Of a stretch of 64,000 nt of DNA, positions 36,842 to 45,493 are shown in pieces. The translations under genes were made by a program, and so were the position numbers. The notes beneath the pieces were generated by a model that was given only the letters and a program-made list of their open reading frames with translations, was not told the DNA's origin and ran no database searches. Position 1 is the stretch's first letter. Every line of letters begins with the position of its first letter. The stretch comes from Hyphomonas adhaerens MHS-3 (GTDB taxonomy: Bacteria > Pseudomonadota > Alphaproteobacteria > Caulobacterales > Hyphomonadaceae): the NCBI RefSeq assembly GCF_000685235.1, contig NZ_ARYH01000001.1, positions 1,736,001 to 1,800,000 on the forward strand, in the 5' to 3' direction.

Positions 36842-37426
36842 TTAATCGTAGGCGAGCGCGCCGACGACGAGGCCAATGATTGCGCCTGTGGCCACCGAGG
36901 CGAGAATCGCGTCGCCGCGATCATAGTCGTGCACCCAGTAATATCCGGGCGGTGGGGCATACAGGCCGTAAGAGGCATAATCGCGAATGTAGACCGTGCG
37001 CGGGTGCGGACGGTAATAGCCGCCGATCCGGTAGGGCGAGATATAGCCCGAGCGGAAATACGGCCCTGTCCTGTAGCCATAGGTCACGTAGGAGCTATAG
37101 CGAGGCGGGGGCGCATAGTACCGGGCAGGCGGTCGCCGGTAAGCATAGCGCGGGTGGTGATAGCTGCGGCGGTAATCATGGCGGTCACGCCGCTCATGTC
37201 GGTACTGCCGGTCAGTGCGGCGGTGGTCTCCACGGTAGTCGCGACGGTCTCCGCGGCGATAGTCTTGCCGACGGTCGTGATCCCTGCGGCCACGATCACC
37301 GCGGTCCCCGCGATCCCATCCACCCCGGTCACGGTCGCCCCGGTCGGCACTTGCGATGGGGGCGATGGTCAGGCCGGCAATGGCCAGCGCGGCCATGGCT
37401 TTTCCGAATGTGTTCATCAATTTCAT
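36842..37426 (-). CDS. RcnB-like secreted protein
   Basis: I start at the ATG at 37426, with GGAGG 11 bases upstream. The 194-residue protein has a signal peptide (MAALAIAGLTIAPIASA). The middle is very rich in Arg, Asp, Gly, His and Tyr (DRGDRDRGG, RRGDRRDYRGDHRRTD). It ends with LYAPPPGYYWVHDYDRGDAILASVATGAIIGLVVGAL, the typical RcnB-family C-terminus with a hydrophobic tail. RcnB in E. coli is a periplasmic protein in nickel/cobalt homeostasis; a metal role here is uncertain. The repetitive arginine-rich part could also bind polyanions. Confidence 0.82.
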   Translation of the reverse strand: MKLMNTFGKAMAALAIAGLTIAPIASADRGDRDRGGWDRGDRGDRGRRDHDRRQDYRRGDRRDYRGDHRRTDRQYRHERRDRHDYRRSYHHPRYAYRRPPARYYAPPPRYSSYVTYGYRTGPYFRSGYISPYRIGGYYRPHPRTVYIRDYASYGLYAPPPGYYWVHDYDRGDAILASVATGAIIGLVVGALAYD

Positions 37427-37561
37427 GGCAGGCCGAGCCTCCGTTGAAATGGCCTGCCGCTGTGTGATTGGCTGGCCGTCAGGTTGTCGCGCATTGCGCA
37501 TTGGAGCAAACCTACATTTTCCGGCCTGAACGGTCTCTGAACGAGGGGTTAAGCTTTATCC

Positions 37562-37999
37562 ATGTCCGATTTCGGCGATCTTCGCGTGTCAGACAGCCTT
37601 ACCGTGCCAGCCTGGGAGCTGTCCGAAGCCTTCGTGCGCGCGTCCGGGCCGGGGGGGCAGCATGTGAACAAGGTTTCCACCGCTGTGCAGCTGACCTGGC
37701 AGGTCGAGGCGTCGTCCCTGCCGGCGGAGGTCAAGGCGCGATTCGTGAAGCTGTTTGGCAGCCGGATGACCAATGACGGGCGCCTGATCCTCGAAGCCAG
37801 CAGCCATCGCAGCCAGGTGCTGAACCGGGAAGCCGCCCGGAAACGGCTGGCGGAGATGATTCTCAAGGCCAGCCACAAGCCCAAGCGGCGCATCCGCACC
37901 AAACCGACCAAAGGCAGCATCCGCCGCCGCATCGCGGCCAAGAAGCACCGGGGCGAAATCAAATCCCTGCGCGGGAATGTGGACCGGACAGACGATTAG
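37562..37999 (+). CDS. arfB: Alternative ribosome-rescue factor / peptidyl-tRNA hydrolase ArfB
   Basis: The 145-residue protein has the GGQ motif in FVRASGPGGQHVNKVSTAVQL, typical of ICT1/ArfB, and a basic C-terminal tail (KPKRRIRTKPTKGSIRRRIAAKKHRG) that enters the empty mRNA channel of stalled ribosomes. It hydrolyses peptidyl-tRNA on nonstop ribosomes. It stands alone and converges with the MarR gene four bases downstream. No strong Shine-Dalgarno precedes the ATG. Confidence 0.93.
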   Translation: MSDFGDLRVSDSLTVPAWELSEAFVRASGPGGQHVNKVSTAVQLTWQVEASSLPAEVKARFVKLFGSRMTNDGRLILEASSHRSQVLNREAARKRLAEMILKASHKPKRRIRTKPTKGSIRRRIAAKKHRGEIKSLRGNVDRTDD

Positions 38000-38002
38000 G
38001 GA

Positions 38003-38455
38003 TCAACGCGCGGAATCGAGGGCGACCCGCAATTTGTTCAGGAGCGGCAGGAGCTGCTTCCATTCCTGGCGGGTCAGGGATGCCAACTCGCTTCTCGAGG
38101 CATCCAGCGCCTGCACAGCCGCTTTCCTCGCGGCCGTGCCGGCTGGAGTCACTCTGATCCGACGGATGCGCCGGTCATCCGGATCGGGAACCGGTGTCAC
38201 CAGCCCTTTCTCCTCCAGCCGGCGGACCGTGGACGACATGGTCGGCTGGGAGACCTGAAGCGCGCGGGCCAGTTCGCCGATCGTCTGTTGTGTGTCCAGA
38301 CGCAGCAAATGGTTCAGGACAGCGAATTGCGCCGTGGTCAAACCATCTGGCAGACGCCGGGCAAAGGCCGTATCCGCCAGATGGGCAATGATGGAAATCT
38401 CCGTCATTGCCGCAAACTCGACCGGATCGCCTGCGAGGCCTGCGGGCCGGCTCAT
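38003..38455 (-). CDS. MarR family transcriptional regulator
   Basis: The 150-residue protein has the winged-helix region TTAQFAVLNHLLR, the recognition helix QVSQPTMSSTVRRLEEKGLV and the wing PDPDDRRIRRIRVTPAG. MarR proteins bind palindromes and respond to small aromatic or oxidising ligands. The ATG overlaps the stop of the upstream nitroreductase-like gene by four bases, so both are one operon. It probably represses that operon through the palindrome at 39637-39654. Confidence 0.9.
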   Translation of the reverse strand: MSRPAGLAGDPVEFAAMTEISIIAHLADTAFARRLPDGLTTAQFAVLNHLLRLDTQQTIGELARALQVSQPTMSSTVRRLEEKGLVTPVPDPDDRRIRRIRVTPAGTAARKAAVQALDASRSELASLTRQEWKQLLPLLNKLRVALDSAR

Positions 38456-39615
38456 GTGATGAGCCGCGATTCCAGCGGCCAGCGCGGGGACGCTCCCTGG
38501 CCGCCTGCATAGCCGAGCCGGAACAGGCCCTGGATTCGGCTCGGCAAAGTGACGCCGAAGCGGTCATGGATCTCCGCAAAAGGGCCTGCCATTTCGCTGT
38601 ATTCCTCGAGAACCTGCGACAGAGGATGAAACCCGATGCCGACGGCTGCTGCGGCCAGCTGCAACCGGATCCAGACAGCGCCGCTGTCCAGCTGTTCGGA
38701 CCGCGAATTGCCGGGGGTGGTGAACCAGACGAAGGTTGGCGCGCTTTCGATCAGGCCATTGTAGGTGGAGAGGGTCGCCTGCCATGCGGTGGAGCCGATT
38801 TCATCCATACTGTCCTGCGTCAGGATGCCGGTCATGCGATAGGCTTCCATCATCGGGCCTGCGAGGAAGATGCCATCTGGGTTGGCGTTGATCTGCTTTG
38901 CGCCAATCCGGGTGAGATACGCACTTTCATGGCAGGTCTCGGGTTTGCGCATCTCGATCTCCCAGGCGCGCTTGCAGATATCTCTCAGCCAGCTGACGGT
39001 TTCCGGCTTGCTGCTACCGGCCACATCGATCGCGCCAAGGCCGGGCAGGGCGTTGGATATCTCCATCAGCGCCGCCAGCTTGTCGGACGGCACCGGACGT
39101 CCGGGATCGAATTTCGCGCGTGCCGTGCGCCGCCTCAGCGCGTAGCCGAACAGCGGGTCACGCTCGACATCCGGATCCTGGACAAAGCGCACATGTGCGA
39201 TGGGGCGTTCGTCCAGCCGGTCTCCCGGTTCGCCTTCCGGGAACCGGGTGATCTCCAGCCGGTGATCCTGTTCGGCCGCGGCCTGACGCAACAGCTCGAG
39301 GAAAGCGCCGAGGCCGATCGTCGTCTGGCGGTCTGGCGGGTCTGTTTCGGGCAGGCGGCGGTCCAGGTCGCAGAACAGGGTGAGGCTGTCGTCGCCGGCC
39401 AGCCGGATCATCCATGGCTGCAGATTGTGCGGACTGGGCGCAAGGATGGCATAGGCCGCGGCGTTGAGACGGGCATCGCCAAAGCCCTCGGTTGCCTGCC
39501 GCCAGGGCTCGCGTGCCGGGGCGATGTTGCTCATCGCAGAGAGGCCCGCATATCCGCCGCCAAGAACAAGAATGCTGGCGCCGCCAGTGATCAGGAGTGT
39601 TCGCCGGGAAAGCAT
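38452..39615 (-). CDS. Tat-exported nitroreductase-family protein (Acg-like)
   Basis: The ATG at 39615 has AAGGTGG six bases upstream; an in-frame GTG at 39624 overlaps that site. The 387-residue product starts with SRRTLLITGGASILVLGGG, a twin-arginine-type export signal. The rest resembles nitroreductase-like proteins of the Acg type: AAYAILAPSPHNLQPW, RRTARAKFDPGRP, and TPGNSRSEQLDSGAVWIRLQLAA near the end. FMN binding is plausible because the PSPHN motif is present. It is co-transcribed with a MarR regulator, which suggests response to a toxic aromatic or oxidant. Substrate unknown. Confidence 0.78.
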   Translation of the reverse strand: MLSRRTLLITGGASILVLGGGYAGLSAMSNIAPAREPWRQATEGFGDARLNAAAYAILAPSPHNLQPWMIRLAGDDSLTLFCDLDRRLPETDPPDRQTTIGLGAFLELLRQAAAEQDHRLEITRFPEGEPGDRLDERPIAHVRFVQDPDVERDPLFGYALRRRTARAKFDPGRPVPSDKLAALMEISNALPGLGAIDVAGSSKPETVSWLRDICKRAWEIEMRKPETCHESAYLTRIGAKQINANPDGIFLAGPMMEAYRMTGILTQDSMDEIGSTAWQATLSTYNGLIESAPTFVWFTTPGNSRSEQLDSGAVWIRLQLAAAAVGIGFHPLSQVLEEYSEMAGPFAEIHDRFGVTLPSRIQGLFRLGYAGGQGASPRWPLESRLIT

Positions 39616-39636
39616 CGCTGCCACCTTTCGTGATTA

Positions 39637-39654
39637 TATATAGATATCTATATA
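39637..39654. promoter_or_regulatory. 18-bp perfect palindrome, putative MarR operator
   Basis: TATATAGATATCTATATA is a perfect dyad starting 22 bases before the ATG of the nitroreductase-marR operon, in an otherwise GC-rich region. Its size and AT-richness match MarR-family operators overlapping a promoter. Regulation by the adjoining MarR is inferred. Confidence 0.65.
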
Positions 39655-39700
39655 ATTTCACGAAGAAAGGCAATCCGGAGGAGTACTTATTCTTTCGGGA

Positions 39701-40768
39701 TCAGCCGCAACAGCCGCCGGGCGAGGCGGGCGCTTCGTCCGCATCCGTGCTGGCGAACACATCCGGCGCGGCGCAGCCTGGGAACAGGCCGTAATGCGTA
39801 GCCCCGTCGCCGACCACGTCAAAGTAGGACGCAAAGCGTGTATCCATCAGCATGGCCAGCGTGTTGCCGCAGACAGGGAAAACCCGGCCGGCTTCGATAC
39901 TGTGCTCTGCATCCAGCACGAACACCTGTTCCATGCCCGGAATACCGCCCTTGTAGATCACGGCCTGGCCGTAATCCTCGCAGGCCGCGTCCAGCCCGTC
40001 CAGTTTGATCAGGCGTGCGGTGACCGACGCGAAGCGGATCGGGCCGAGCTTGTCCTTCAGGGCTGGGTCGATAATGCCGAGGCGGCGATGGTTCACCGTG
40101 CGCGGGTCGGTAAAGCCGGCAGCCTTGGCGATGGACTGGAAGTCCCCCCAGTAAAGCGCGCCGGAGAGGCATTCGCCATACAGCACCGGGTCGGCGGCAA
40201 GGTCTGCCGGAATGCGCCGGTCGGCATAGACATCGGAGAAGTAGAGCTCACCGCCGGGCTTCAGCAGGCGGTGTGCCTGGCGGAAGACTTCCGGCTTGTC
40301 GGTGCACAGATTGATGACGCAGTTTGAAATGATCAGGTCGAACGTGTTCGGCTCAAGGTCCAGCTCACCCAGCTTTTCGAGATACCCTTTCACGAAACGG
40401 GTGTTCGGCGCGTCATAGCCGAACTGTTCGGCGTGCCAGGCTTCGTGTTCGCGGGCGACGTCCAGCTGCGCGTCGGTCATGTCGACGCCGGTGACGTGGC
40501 CGTCCGGGCCGACCAGTTTGGCGAGCGCAAACACATCACGCCCGGCGCCGCAGCCAAGGTCCAGTACCTTCAGGCCTTCGAGCAGGGAAGGAATGGCGAG
40601 GCCGCAGCCATAATACTTCGAGGCGACTTCATCATGCACGGCCGCAAGGGCAGCGGAGACATGCGGCGGCGGGCGGTCCGCCGTGGTGCAGGCATCGGTC
40701 TTCAGGTCGTTCGAAGTGGACAGGGTTTCCCCGTAATAGGTCTTCACGATGTCCTGAATCTGGTTCAT
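39701..40768 (-). CDS. arsM: Arsenite methyltransferase
   Basis: The 355-residue protein has SAM motif VLDLGCGAGRDVF near residue 70, then ISNCVINLCTDKPEVF with Cys near 150 and YGECLSGALYW with Cys near 200, the conserved arsenic-binding pair of ArsM enzymes. It ends in a cysteine-containing GGCCG tail, also common in this family. AAGGAGC precedes the ATG. The enzyme methylates trivalent arsenic to products that include volatile trimethylarsine. No arsR, arsB or arsC gene is adjacent, so it is an orphan detoxification gene. Confidence 0.92.
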   Translation of the reverse strand: MNQIQDIVKTYYGETLSTSNDLKTDACTTADRPPPHVSAALAAVHDEVASKYYGCGLAIPSLLEGLKVLDLGCGAGRDVFALAKLVGPDGHVTGVDMTDAQLDVAREHEAWHAEQFGYDAPNTRFVKGYLEKLGELDLEPNTFDLIISNCVINLCTDKPEVFRQAHRLLKPGGELYFSDVYADRRIPADLAADPVLYGECLSGALYWGDFQSIAKAAGFTDPRTVNHRRLGIIDPALKDKLGPIRFASVTARLIKLDGLDAACEDYGQAVIYKGGIPGMEQVFVLDAEHSIEAGRVFPVCGNTLAMLMDTRFASYFDVVGDGATHYGLFPGCAAPDVFASTDADEAPASPGGCCG

Positions 40769-40846
40769 GCCGCGGCTCCTTCTGATAGGCCCTTCTTCAT
40801 ATAAAGGCGGACGCTATCAGACGAATAACATTCTGGTGTGCAGGCC

Positions 40847-42376
40847 TTAGTGCTTGCTGCCCTTTTTCGAGGGCGGCTTCTGGAACCCGCCCGGCTTGTC
40901 GGCATAGGGGTTCTTGCCCTGCCGGACGAACAGGCGGATCGGCACGCCGTGCAGGTCGAAATCGCTGCGAAGCTCGTTGATCAGATAGCGCTTGTAGGTC
41001 TCCGGCATCTGGTCGCCACGTGACGCGATCAGCACGAATGTCGGCGGCCGCGACTTCATCTGCGCCATGTAGCGCGGCTTGATCCGCTTGCCCTGCACGG
41101 CCGGGGGCGGGTGGCGCTCGATCGTATGGCGCAGCCAGCGGTTCAGGTCGCCGGTTTTCACCCGTGCGGTCCAGTCCTTGTGGACCTGCAGGACAGCCGG
41201 CATCAGCCGGTCGACATGTTTGCCCGTCAGGCCGGACAGGTAGACGACTGGCGCACCGCCGGCATTCGGCATGAGACGGTTCGCGATGTCGCGGATATGG
41301 CGCGCGGCGCCGTCCTGATCCTTCACCGTATCCCATTTGGATACGACAAGAACGAGGCCGCGTCCTTCGCGCAGGCAGAGGTCTGCGATCTGCAGGTCCT
41401 GTTTCTCCAGCGCGTCGTGCGGATCCATCACCAGCGCGACGATCTCGGCATATTTCAGTGACCGGATGGTCTCGGCGGTGGACATGCGTTCCAGCCGTTC
41501 CTGCACCTTGCTCTTCCGGCGGAGGCCCGCCGTGTCGACGAGGCGCACGCGGCGGCCTTCCCATTCCCAGTCGAGCGTGACGGAATCCCGCGTGATGCCG
41601 GCTTCCGGGCCGGTCAGCAGGCGGTCAGACTTCAGCAATTGGTTGATCAGCGTGGACTTGCCGGCATTCGGGCGGCCGACAATGGCGAGCTTCACCGGCT
41701 TGTCGACTCGCGGAGGCTCCGGCTCGACATCGACGTCAGCCTCCTCAATCGCGGCGACAAGGTCGTCGTCGGACAGGGTGTCGTCGTCAATGTCGATATG
41801 CGCGAGCTTTTCGAGGATGTCGTCGCCGCCGCCGCGGGCGTAATCCGGCTCGGGCTCTTCCATCGCCTTTTCGAAGGCTTCCTCGCCGAGGGCCTGCCGG
41901 ATGGCGCTGAACAGTTCGGCAAAGCCTTCGCCATGCTCGGCCGACAGCCCAACCGGCTCGCCGAAGCCCAGCGACCAGGCGTCCATCACCCCGGCCTCGC
42001 CCTGACGCCCTTCCGCCTTGTTGGCGGCCAGGACGATTGGCAGGCCGGATTTGCGCAGCAGCTGGGCGAAGGTCTCGTCATCCGGTGTGATGCCGGTGCG
42101 GGCATCGACCAGGAAGAGGCACAGTTCGGCTTCCGCGATTGCAGCTTCTGTCTGCGCACGCATGCGCGACTCCAGGCTGTCATCATGGACGCTCTCATAG
42201 CCCGCCGTATCAATCAGGATCAGCGGCATGGAGGCAAGGTTGCCTTCGGCTTCCTTGCGGTCGCGGGTGACGCCGGGCTGGTCGTCGACGAGCGCGATCT
42301 TCTTCCCGGCGAGCCGGTTGAAGAGTGTGGACTTTCCAACATTTGGACGTCCGACAATGGCGAGTTTAAGCGGCAT
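40847..42376 (-). CDS. der: Ribosome-associated GTPase Der (EngA)
   Basis: The 509-residue protein has two GTPase domains (GRPNVGKSTL at residue 9, GRPNAGKSTL near 235) joined by an acidic linker (DIDDDTLSDDDLVAAIEEADVD) and a C-terminal KH-like domain (IKPRYMAQMKSRPPTFVLIASRG). The G4 motif of the first domain reads NKAE and that of the second SKWD, instead of NKxD. Der acts in 50S subunit assembly and is essential. The lysine-rich tail is usual. It follows bamB and the YfgM-like gene on the same strand, a conserved order. Confidence 0.96.
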   Translation of the reverse strand: MPLKLAIVGRPNVGKSTLFNRLAGKKIALVDDQPGVTRDRKEAEGNLASMPLILIDTAGYESVHDDSLESRMRAQTEAAIAEAELCLFLVDARTGITPDDETFAQLLRKSGLPIVLAANKAEGRQGEAGVMDAWSLGFGEPVGLSAEHGEGFAELFSAIRQALGEEAFEKAMEEPEPDYARGGGDDILEKLAHIDIDDDTLSDDDLVAAIEEADVDVEPEPPRVDKPVKLAIVGRPNAGKSTLINQLLKSDRLLTGPEAGITRDSVTLDWEWEGRRVRLVDTAGLRRKSKVQERLERMSTAETIRSLKYAEIVALVMDPHDALEKQDLQIADLCLREGRGLVLVVSKWDTVKDQDGAARHIRDIANRLMPNAGGAPVVYLSGLTGKHVDRLMPAVLQVHKDWTARVKTGDLNRWLRHTIERHPPPAVQGKRIKPRYMAQMKSRPPTFVLIASRGDQMPETYKRYLINELRSDFDLHGVPIRLFVRQGKNPYADKPGGFQKPPSKKGSKH

Positions 42377-42424
42377 GGCAGGCCCGTAGCGTAAACGGGG
42401 GTTCGCGCCTGCCGGCGCCGCCCC

Positions 42425-43780
42425 TTATTTGATTGCGATCAGTTTTGCATCATCCGTCAGGACAAGGACCTTGTCCTGCACAGCGATGGGTTCGAGGTAA
42501 ACGCGGTCACCCAGTTTGGCAGACCCCACCTCTTCGCCTGTTTGCGGCGAGTAGGCGAGCAGGTGTCCGGTCGAGGAGACGACCAGCACGCGGCCGGACG
42601 CGACAATCGGGCCGGAATAGGAGATGCGTTTTTTCTTTTTCTTTTCCTTCTCGAACTGGCGCAGCTGGACAACCCAGTAGGCTTCGCCCGAGTTGGTGTT
42701 GAGGCAGGCGAGCTTTCCGTCCGTTCCGAGCACGAACATCTGTTCGCCGGTTACTGCCGGGGCCTGAACGGAGCCGATTTGCGACGACCAGATGCGCTGG
42801 CCGCTGCGTCCGTCGATGGCGATGGTGATGCCCGACTGGCTGGAGGCAAAGACAAGGCCGCCGGCAAGGACCGGGTGCGAGCCAATGTCATTGATTTCCG
42901 AGATGGGGGTAAACCGCCCGGCGCTGGAAATGGCATCGGTCCACAGACGGCGGCCGTTGGACGCGAGATAAGCGATCACTTCGCCGGAAGAGAAGGGCGC
43001 AATGACGAAATCTTCCACGGCGGCGGGGCTGGGGCTGCCCAGCACGCGGGCCGTTTCGGAGATGGCCTGGTCAGACCATTCGATCTCGCCGGTATCCTTC
43101 GCCAAGGCAAAGATCTCGTTATTGTTGGACTCGACGAAGATGCGGTCGTCCTTGATGGTCGGCGCGCCGGTCATCGGCGCGCTCATCGTGTTCTTCCACT
43201 TTTCGTCGCCGGTACTGGCATCGAGTGCGGTGACGTAACCGAAGCCGCTGGCCACGATCAGCGTGTCGCCATCGACGGCGAGTCCGCCGCCGAGCGCGGC
43301 CTTGTCACGCTTCGACAGGCCCTTCAGCTTCTTGCGCCATTTCGTGTTTCCGCTCGCCAGGTCCGTTGCGACGATCTGTTGTTCGGAGTCGAGCGTGAAG
43401 ACGGTTGTCTTGCTAGCAACCGGCGGTGTGGAGATCGCAGACTTCTTGCTCGAGCCTTTGCCGACGCCATTGCGCCAGGCGATCGACAGTGTCTCGGCCG
43501 CCTTGATGTGCCCCACGACTTTCGCGGCGCTGGCACCGGCCTGGGGCCAGGAGTCGATTTCCCGCGGCGGGGGGAGGGTGATGGTTTCGGTGGCGAGTTC
43601 CGGATTGGCTTCGAGGTCGGTGTCCGACAGGACCATGGTGATCCGCCCGGCCTTTTCAGCCTCGGCCAGTTCCTTCGCCTTGCTGTTCCCGAAATTGAAG
43701 CTGGGAAGGCTTGAGCAGGCAGTCAGGCCCAGGAAGCCGAGCGCGGCTCCGGCCAGAAGGAACTTGCGGGTTGGGGTCAT
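42425..43780 (-). CDS. bamB: BamB-like outer-membrane assembly lipoprotein (PQQ-type beta-propeller)
   Basis: The 451-residue protein has a lipoprotein signal (GFLGLTACSS, lipobox Cys near 22). Repeated beta-propeller blades follow, with PQQ-like signatures (ALDASTGDEKWKNTMS, AIDGRSGQRIWSSQIG, YSPQTGEEVGSAKLG). This fits BamB, the accessory subunit of the outer-membrane protein insertion complex. Its start overlaps the upstream YfgM-like stop by four bases (ATGA), and der follows 48 bases later. That synteny supports the assignment. Confidence 0.88.
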   Translation of the reverse strand: MTPTRKFLLAGAALGFLGLTACSSLPSFNFGNSKAKELAEAEKAGRITMVLSDTDLEANPELATETITLPPPREIDSWPQAGASAAKVVGHIKAAETLSIAWRNGVGKGSSKKSAISTPPVASKTTVFTLDSEQQIVATDLASGNTKWRKKLKGLSKRDKAALGGGLAVDGDTLIVASGFGYVTALDASTGDEKWKNTMSAPMTGAPTIKDDRIFVESNNNEIFALAKDTGEIEWSDQAISETARVLGSPSPAAVEDFVIAPFSSGEVIAYLASNGRRLWTDAISSAGRFTPISEINDIGSHPVLAGGLVFASSQSGITIAIDGRSGQRIWSSQIGSVQAPAVTGEQMFVLGTDGKLACLNTNSGEAYWVVQLRQFEKEKKKKKRISYSGPIVASGRVLVVSSTGHLLAYSPQTGEEVGSAKLGDRVYLEPIAVQDKVLVLTDDAKLIAIK

Positions 43781-44523
43781 TGACCGGTCTCCTCGGTGGT
43801 TTCGGGCGCCTCTGCGGATGCAGCCTCATCAGCGGGTTCTTCTGCGGCGGCTTCCTCAGGGATCGGGATCGCAGCGAGGGCAATTTCCGCACGCCGGACC
43901 AGACCTTGCGGCGCGGCGGCATCGAATTTCAGCCGGTTGTAGGCCATCCGCGCCCGCGCCGTGTCCCCTTCGGTAAAGGCCTTTGCGGCGATCAGTTCCC
44001 GCGCCAGCGCGCCGAGACCGGATTCCTCTTCCTTCAGATCGCCCAGCAGGGCTTCCAGTTCGGCCAGCGACGCGGTGTCCGCCTTGGCATAGGCAGCTTT
44101 CAGCAGCGCCAGACGCTCGAACGGAGTTCCGTCGGCCTTGCCTGAGGCTTCCAGTACCCGGGTTGCGCCCGCGGCATCGCCGTTGCCCTCATACAGGGTC
44201 TGGGCCAGATAGTTCGCGGCGAGCGGTGACAGGCTCGATTCCTCGCTGACGAGCGTCTCGAAGCCGGCTTCGGCGTCGGTATAGTCGCCGTCTGCCAGTT
44301 GTGTCGCGGCTTGTTCGAAGGCCTTCGCCCGTTCGGCGCGGACCTGTGCGAAATGCGGGTGAAGCACGAATTCATTGAGGGCCACCGCACCGATCAGAAG
44401 CGCTGCGCCGCCATAGACAAACAGACGATAGCGCTTCCAGGCGGTCTCGATCTTGTCCTGGCGTAGGCTGTCGTCGACTTCTTCAAAAATGTCGCTCAAG
44501 GGGCCGCTCCGGTCGGGGTTCAC
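43777..44523 (-). CDS. YfgM-like tetratricopeptide inner-membrane protein
   Basis: The 248-residue protein has an N-terminal cytoplasmic segment (SDIFEEVDDSLRQDKIETAWKR), one membrane helix near 33-52 and a periplasmic helical TPR region. It ends in an acidic, alanine- and glutamate-rich tail (PEEAAAEEPADEAASAEAPE). The start appears to be GTG at 44523. YfgM works with SecYEG and periplasmic chaperones in protein export in E. coli. It leads the YfgM-BamB-Der operon, which supports this call. Confidence 0.82.
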   Translation of the reverse strand: MNPDRSGPLSDIFEEVDDSLRQDKIETAWKRYRLFVYGGAALLIGAVALNEFVLHPHFAQVRAERAKAFEQAATQLADGDYTDAEAGFETLVSEESSLSPLAANYLAQTLYEGNGDAAGATRVLEASGKADGTPFERLALLKAAYAKADTASLAELEALLGDLKEEESGLGALARELIAAKAFTEGDTARARMAYNRLKFDAAAPQGLVRRAEIALAAIPIPEEAAAEEPADEAASAEAPETTEETGQ

Positions 44524-44583
44524 AATTCTGGCGGGAACCTAGACGTCGCCGCCGCTGGCTGCAATGTGCCAGCGCTGTTCTCA

Positions 44584-45405
44584 TCAAGGTTTTCGCAGGC
44601 TGTAGGTTTCAGCTTTTCCGGGGAATTTGCGGCTTCGGACGTCGTCGGCATAGGCCTTCACCGCGGATTCCGTCTCGGCGCGCAGGTCTGCATAGCGGCG
44701 GACGAATTTCGGGGCCCAGTCGAACAGGCCCAGCATGTCCTGCGCAACGAGAACCTGCCCGTCGCAGGAGGCCGAGGCGCCGATACCGATTGTCGGGCAG
44801 CTGACCTCGGCCGTTATCTCGGCGGCGAGGTCTTCGGCGACCCCCTCGATGACGATGGCGAAGGCCCCGGCGCGGTCGGCGGCGCGGGCTTCGTTGATGA
44901 CGATTTCGCGTTCGGTTTCGGTCCGGCCCTTGGCGCGGAAACCGCCGTCGACATTGATCGCCTGCGGGCGCAGGCCGACATGGCCCATGACCGGGATGCC
45001 GCGTTCGACCAGATGCGAGATCTGTTTGGCGGCATAGGCGCCGCTTTCGATCTTCACCGCCTGGCAGCCGGTTTCCTTCATGATCCGAACAGCGTTCAGG
45101 AAGGCCTGGTCCTCGCTGGTCTCGTAGCTGCCGAAGGGCATGTCGACGACCACGAAGGCCTGCTCAGACCCGCGCATGACTGCCTGGCCGTGCAGGATCA
45201 TCATCTCCATCGTCACGCCGACGGTGGACGGGAGGCCGTGGACAACCATGCCGAGGCTGTCGCCGACGAGCAGCATGTCCACATGCGGGTCCATCAGTTC
45301 GGCCATCGGCGCGTCATAGGCCGTCAGCATGACCAGTGGCGTGCCGCCCTTGGCCTTTGCGATGTCCTTGACGGTCTTGCGGGTGATCTGTGTTTGCTTT
45401 GACAT
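44584..45405 (-). CDS. panB: 3-methyl-2-oxobutanoate hydroxymethyltransferase (ketopantoate synthase)
   Basis: The ATG at 45405 (MSKQTQITRKTV) gives 273 residues, the usual PanB size; an ATG at 45441 is less likely. Motifs include TAYDAPMAELMD, LLVGDSLGMVVHG with metal-binding residues, GVTMEMMILHG, MGHVGLRPQ and CPTIGIGASASCDGQVLVAQDMLG. The enzyme transfers a hydroxymethyl group from methylene-tetrahydrofolate to alpha-ketoisovalerate in pantothenate and CoA synthesis. panC is not in this window. It lies 60 bases upstream of the YfgM-like gene on the same strand. Confidence 0.95.
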   Translation of the reverse strand: MSKQTQITRKTVKDIAKAKGGTPLVMLTAYDAPMAELMDPHVDMLLVGDSLGMVVHGLPSTVGVTMEMMILHGQAVMRGSEQAFVVVDMPFGSYETSEDQAFLNAVRIMKETGCQAVKIESGAYAAKQISHLVERGIPVMGHVGLRPQAINVDGGFRAKGRTETEREIVINEARAADRAGAFAIVIEGVAEDLAAEITAEVSCPTIGIGASASCDGQVLVAQDMLGLFDWAPKFVRRYADLRAETESAVKAYADDVRSRKFPGKAETYSLRKP

Positions 45406-45493
45406 GCGCTGCGGCTTATCCGGTCCGGCAGTTGCGGGCAAGAATTCCTTCCGGGATTACAAGGAAGTTATCCGGCCATTCAGCCCGGCCCGT

